Source: Pseudomonadota bacterium (GTDB lineage: Bacteria; Pseudomonadota; Gammaproteobacteria; Burkholderiales; Thiobacillaceae). Taken from it: a stretch of DNA of 7,096 bases. The first letter of the stretch is position 1. Every line of letters begins with the position of its first letter. The stretch is taken from the NCBI GenBank assembly GCA_021821425.1, contig JAKACL010000153.1:1-7096 (forward strand). Direction: 5' to 3'. Below the pieces are notes generated by a model. That model ran no database searches. It worked only from the letters and a program-made list of their open reading frames with translations, and was not told the DNA's origin. The position numbers and the translations under genes are program-made. Positions 5,874 through 7,096 of the stretch are shown piece by piece.

Positions 5874-6920
5874 ATGCAAAAGAAACTGATTGCCCTGGCG
5901 CTGGCCTCCGCTTTCGCGGCCCCCGCCTTCGCAGCCACTTCCAACGTTGACGTTGGTGGCCAGATCAACATGTCGTTCGATTACCTGAACCGCGACACCC
6001 CCGTTGGCGACGCCCATCTGAACGTGTCCAGCAACTCGTCCAACATCTACTTCAAGGGTTCCGAAGACCTGGGCGGCGGCATGAAGGCCTTCTGGCAAAT
6101 CCAGACCTACTTCTCCGCTGGCGCGACCGGTAACGCTGACGCTTCCTTCGGCGCCACCGCCGACGGCGTGTCCTCCGGCAACACCTTCGTGGGCGTGGAA
6201 AGCGCCTGGGGTAAGGCCCTGCTGGGTAAGCATGAGGCTCCCTACAAGATGGTCGGCCGCAAGTACGACTTCTTCGGCAACCAGCTCGGCGACTCCCGTA
6301 ACCTGATCAACCAGGGCATGGACATCCGTCCGAACAACGTGATCGCCTACGGCACCCCCAACTTCAGCGGCTTCAGCGCCTTGGTTGCCTACGTGACCAA
6401 CGCCGGTGCCGGTGCTAACGTCGGTGCCCAGTCCAACGCTTGGTCTGCCAACGCTGGCTACGACAACGGTCCCCTGTCCATCGGCCTGGGCTACCAGAAC
6501 ATCGAAGGTCTGGGTGCTGCTGCCGACCAGAAAGCCTGGCGTCTGGGTGCCAGCTACAAGTTCGGCGACTTCAAAGTGGCCGGCCTGTACCAGAATGACA
6601 GTGATGTCGGTGGTGTCCCTGGTCTCGACATGGACGTCTGGGGCCTGGGCGGTTCCTACAACATGGGTGCTTTCACTCTGAAGGCTCAGTACTACACCCG
6701 TGACATCGACGTGCCCGTCGCTGCTGACTCCGACATGTGGGCTCTGGGCGTTGACTACGCGCTGTCCAAGCGCACTTCCGTGTACGGCGTCTACGCCAAC
6801 ATGGATAACGATGCCTTCATCGCCGCTACCCCCTTCGGCGGTGGCCACGGTGACAACCCCGGCACCGTTGCCGGCGGCAACCCCGACGGCTTCAGCGTGG
6901 GCGTGGTCCACTCCTTCTAA
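5874..6920 (+). CDS. Outer-membrane general porin (betaproteobacterial Porin_4 type)
   Basis: This 348-residue precursor forms a beta-barrel channel for small hydrophilic solutes in the outer membrane. It has a Sec signal peptide: KK at 3-4, a hydrophobic core rich in Leu and Ala, and a probable cleavage after AFA at residue 20. The mature chain starts ATSNVDVGGQINMSFDY, a typical first strand. Family-like segments follow: NIYFKGSEDLGGGMKAFWQIQ (57-77), NTFVGVESAWGKALLGKHEAPYK (103-125) and repeated alternating aromatic/polar strands such as KAWRLGASYKFGDFKVAGLYQ. It ends in HSF, the C-terminal Phe needed for BAM-mediated insertion. Codon choice is strongly biased (CTG, AAC, TAC, GGT/GGC) compared with its neighbours, implying very high expression. 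AAAGGAG (5861-5867) precedes the ATG by six bases. It has its own promoter and terminator, so it is a single-gene unit. The substrate cannot be predicted. Confidence 0.93.
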   Translation: MQKKLIALALASAFAAPAFAATSNVDVGGQINMSFDYLNRDTPVGDAHLNVSSNSSNIYFKGSEDLGGGMKAFWQIQTYFSAGATGNADASFGATADGVSSGNTFVGVESAWGKALLGKHEAPYKMVGRKYDFFGNQLGDSRNLINQGMDIRPNNVIAYGTPNFSGFSALVAYVTNAGAGANVGAQSNAWSANAGYDNGPLSIGLGYQNIEGLGAAADQKAWRLGASYKFGDFKVAGLYQNDSDVGGVPGLDMDVWGLGGSYNMGAFTLKAQYYTRDIDVPVAADSDMWALGVDYALSKRTSVYGVYANMDNDAFIAATPFGGGHGDNPGTVAGGNPDGFSVGVVHSF

Positions 6921-6938
6921 TCTGACTTAGGTCAGATT
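6919..6938 (+). repeat. Small hairpin overlapping the porin stop codon
   Basis: AATCTGAC (6919-6926) and GTCAGATT (6931-6938) form an 8-bp stem with a TTAG loop that includes two bases of the TAA stop. With no T run, it is not a terminator by itself. It may add to 3'-end stability ahead of the main terminator. Confidence 0.55.
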
Positions 6939-6947
6939 GGTTGATTG

Positions 6948-6977
6948 AACGGGCTCCTTCGGGAGCCCGTTTTTTTT
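6948..6977 (+). terminator. Strong intrinsic terminator of the porin gene
   Basis: AACGGGCTCC (6948-6957), a TTCG tetraloop (6958-6961), the perfect complement (6962-6971) and eight T (6970-6977) make a textbook rho-independent terminator 27 bases after the porin stop. Its strength fits a highly expressed single-gene transcript and separates it from coq7. Confidence 0.95.
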
Positions 6978-7042
6978 GTGGTCAGGACTTGCCTGGCGCA
7001 TGCAAATCCTGCAAAGTCCGAGGCGGATATTATGGCGACGGC

Positions 7043-7096
7043 ATGATGAACCTGGATAGTCTGATTACTGCCTTTGATAACAGCCTGCGCACGGTT
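7043..7096 (+). CDS. coq7: Probable Coq7-type ubiquinone biosynthesis hydroxylase, N-terminus (partial)
   Basis: The frame opens with two ATG codons and runs off the right edge after 18 codons, giving MMNLDSLITAFDNSLRTV. The pattern L-D-x-L-I-x-A-F-D-x-x-L-R-T-V is what I remember at the start of betaproteobacterial Coq7 proteins, di-iron monooxygenases that hydroxylate a demethoxyubiquinol intermediate near the end of ubiquinone synthesis. None of the di-iron ligands is within the window, so the call rests on this short segment alone. The ribosome-binding site is weak at either ATG. A five-codon frame, ATG 7032 to TGA 7046, preceded by AGGCGG (7021-7026), overlaps the start and may couple translation. 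TATTAT (7028-7033) is too close to the start to be an ordinary -10 box unless the message is nearly leaderless. Confidence 0.65.
   Translation, partial: MMNLDSLITAFDNSLRTV

Noticed and set aside
5847..6911. Minus-strand frame of 354 codons opposite the porin
   Set aside because: It arises from the strong codon bias of the porin on the other strand and gives a Val/Gly/His-rich product with no family likeness.

Overview
The window looks chromosomal and most probably comes from a sulfur-oxidising betaproteobacterium. The base composition is GC-rich, there is a betaproteobacterial general porin, a Coq7-type ubiquinone hydroxylase start follows it, and the tryptophan genes resemble those of that class. 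The species cannot be named from the sequence. No mobile element, CRISPR array or RNA gene was seen.

Layout, left to right: the last 56 codons of trpE (+); a convergent sigma-54 enhancer-binding regulator (-, 176-1483) that I identify as FisR; a 200-bp divergent control region (1484-1683); sulfide:quinone oxidoreductase sqr (+, 1684-2952); a 218-bp gap with a hairpin, a good intrinsic terminator and a TATAAT promoter; the tight trpG-trpD-trpC block (+, 3171-5560); a 313-bp AT-richer gap with operator-like repeats and a sigma-70-type promoter; a highly codon-biased outer-membrane porin (+, 5874-6920) with a strong terminator; and the first 18 codons of a probable coq7 (+, 7043 to the window edge).

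The most interesting part is the fisR-sqr module, which appears to be a complete local sulfide-response circuit. The regulator has a PAS-like domain with three cysteines (49, 60, 67) whose 11/7 spacing is the same as that of the sulfane-sulfur-sensing cysteines I recall for FisR of Cupriavidus. It also has an AAA+ sigma-54 activator domain and a Fis-type HTH. The divergent region holds a near-consensus -24/-12 promoter aimed at sqr. About 112 bp upstream of the predicted start is a 34-bp perfect inverted repeat, itself made of two TGTCATGACA palindromes 20 bp apart, which is a strong candidate enhancer site. It also touches the fisR ribosome-binding site, suggesting autoregulation. SQR keeps all three redox/catalytic cysteines expected for sulfide oxidation to the quinone pool.

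This module sits between trpE and trpG, genes that often lie close together in betaproteobacteria, and trpGDC has its own apparent promoter. The component families are known. What seems new here is the arrangement and the specific operator, not a wholly unknown system.
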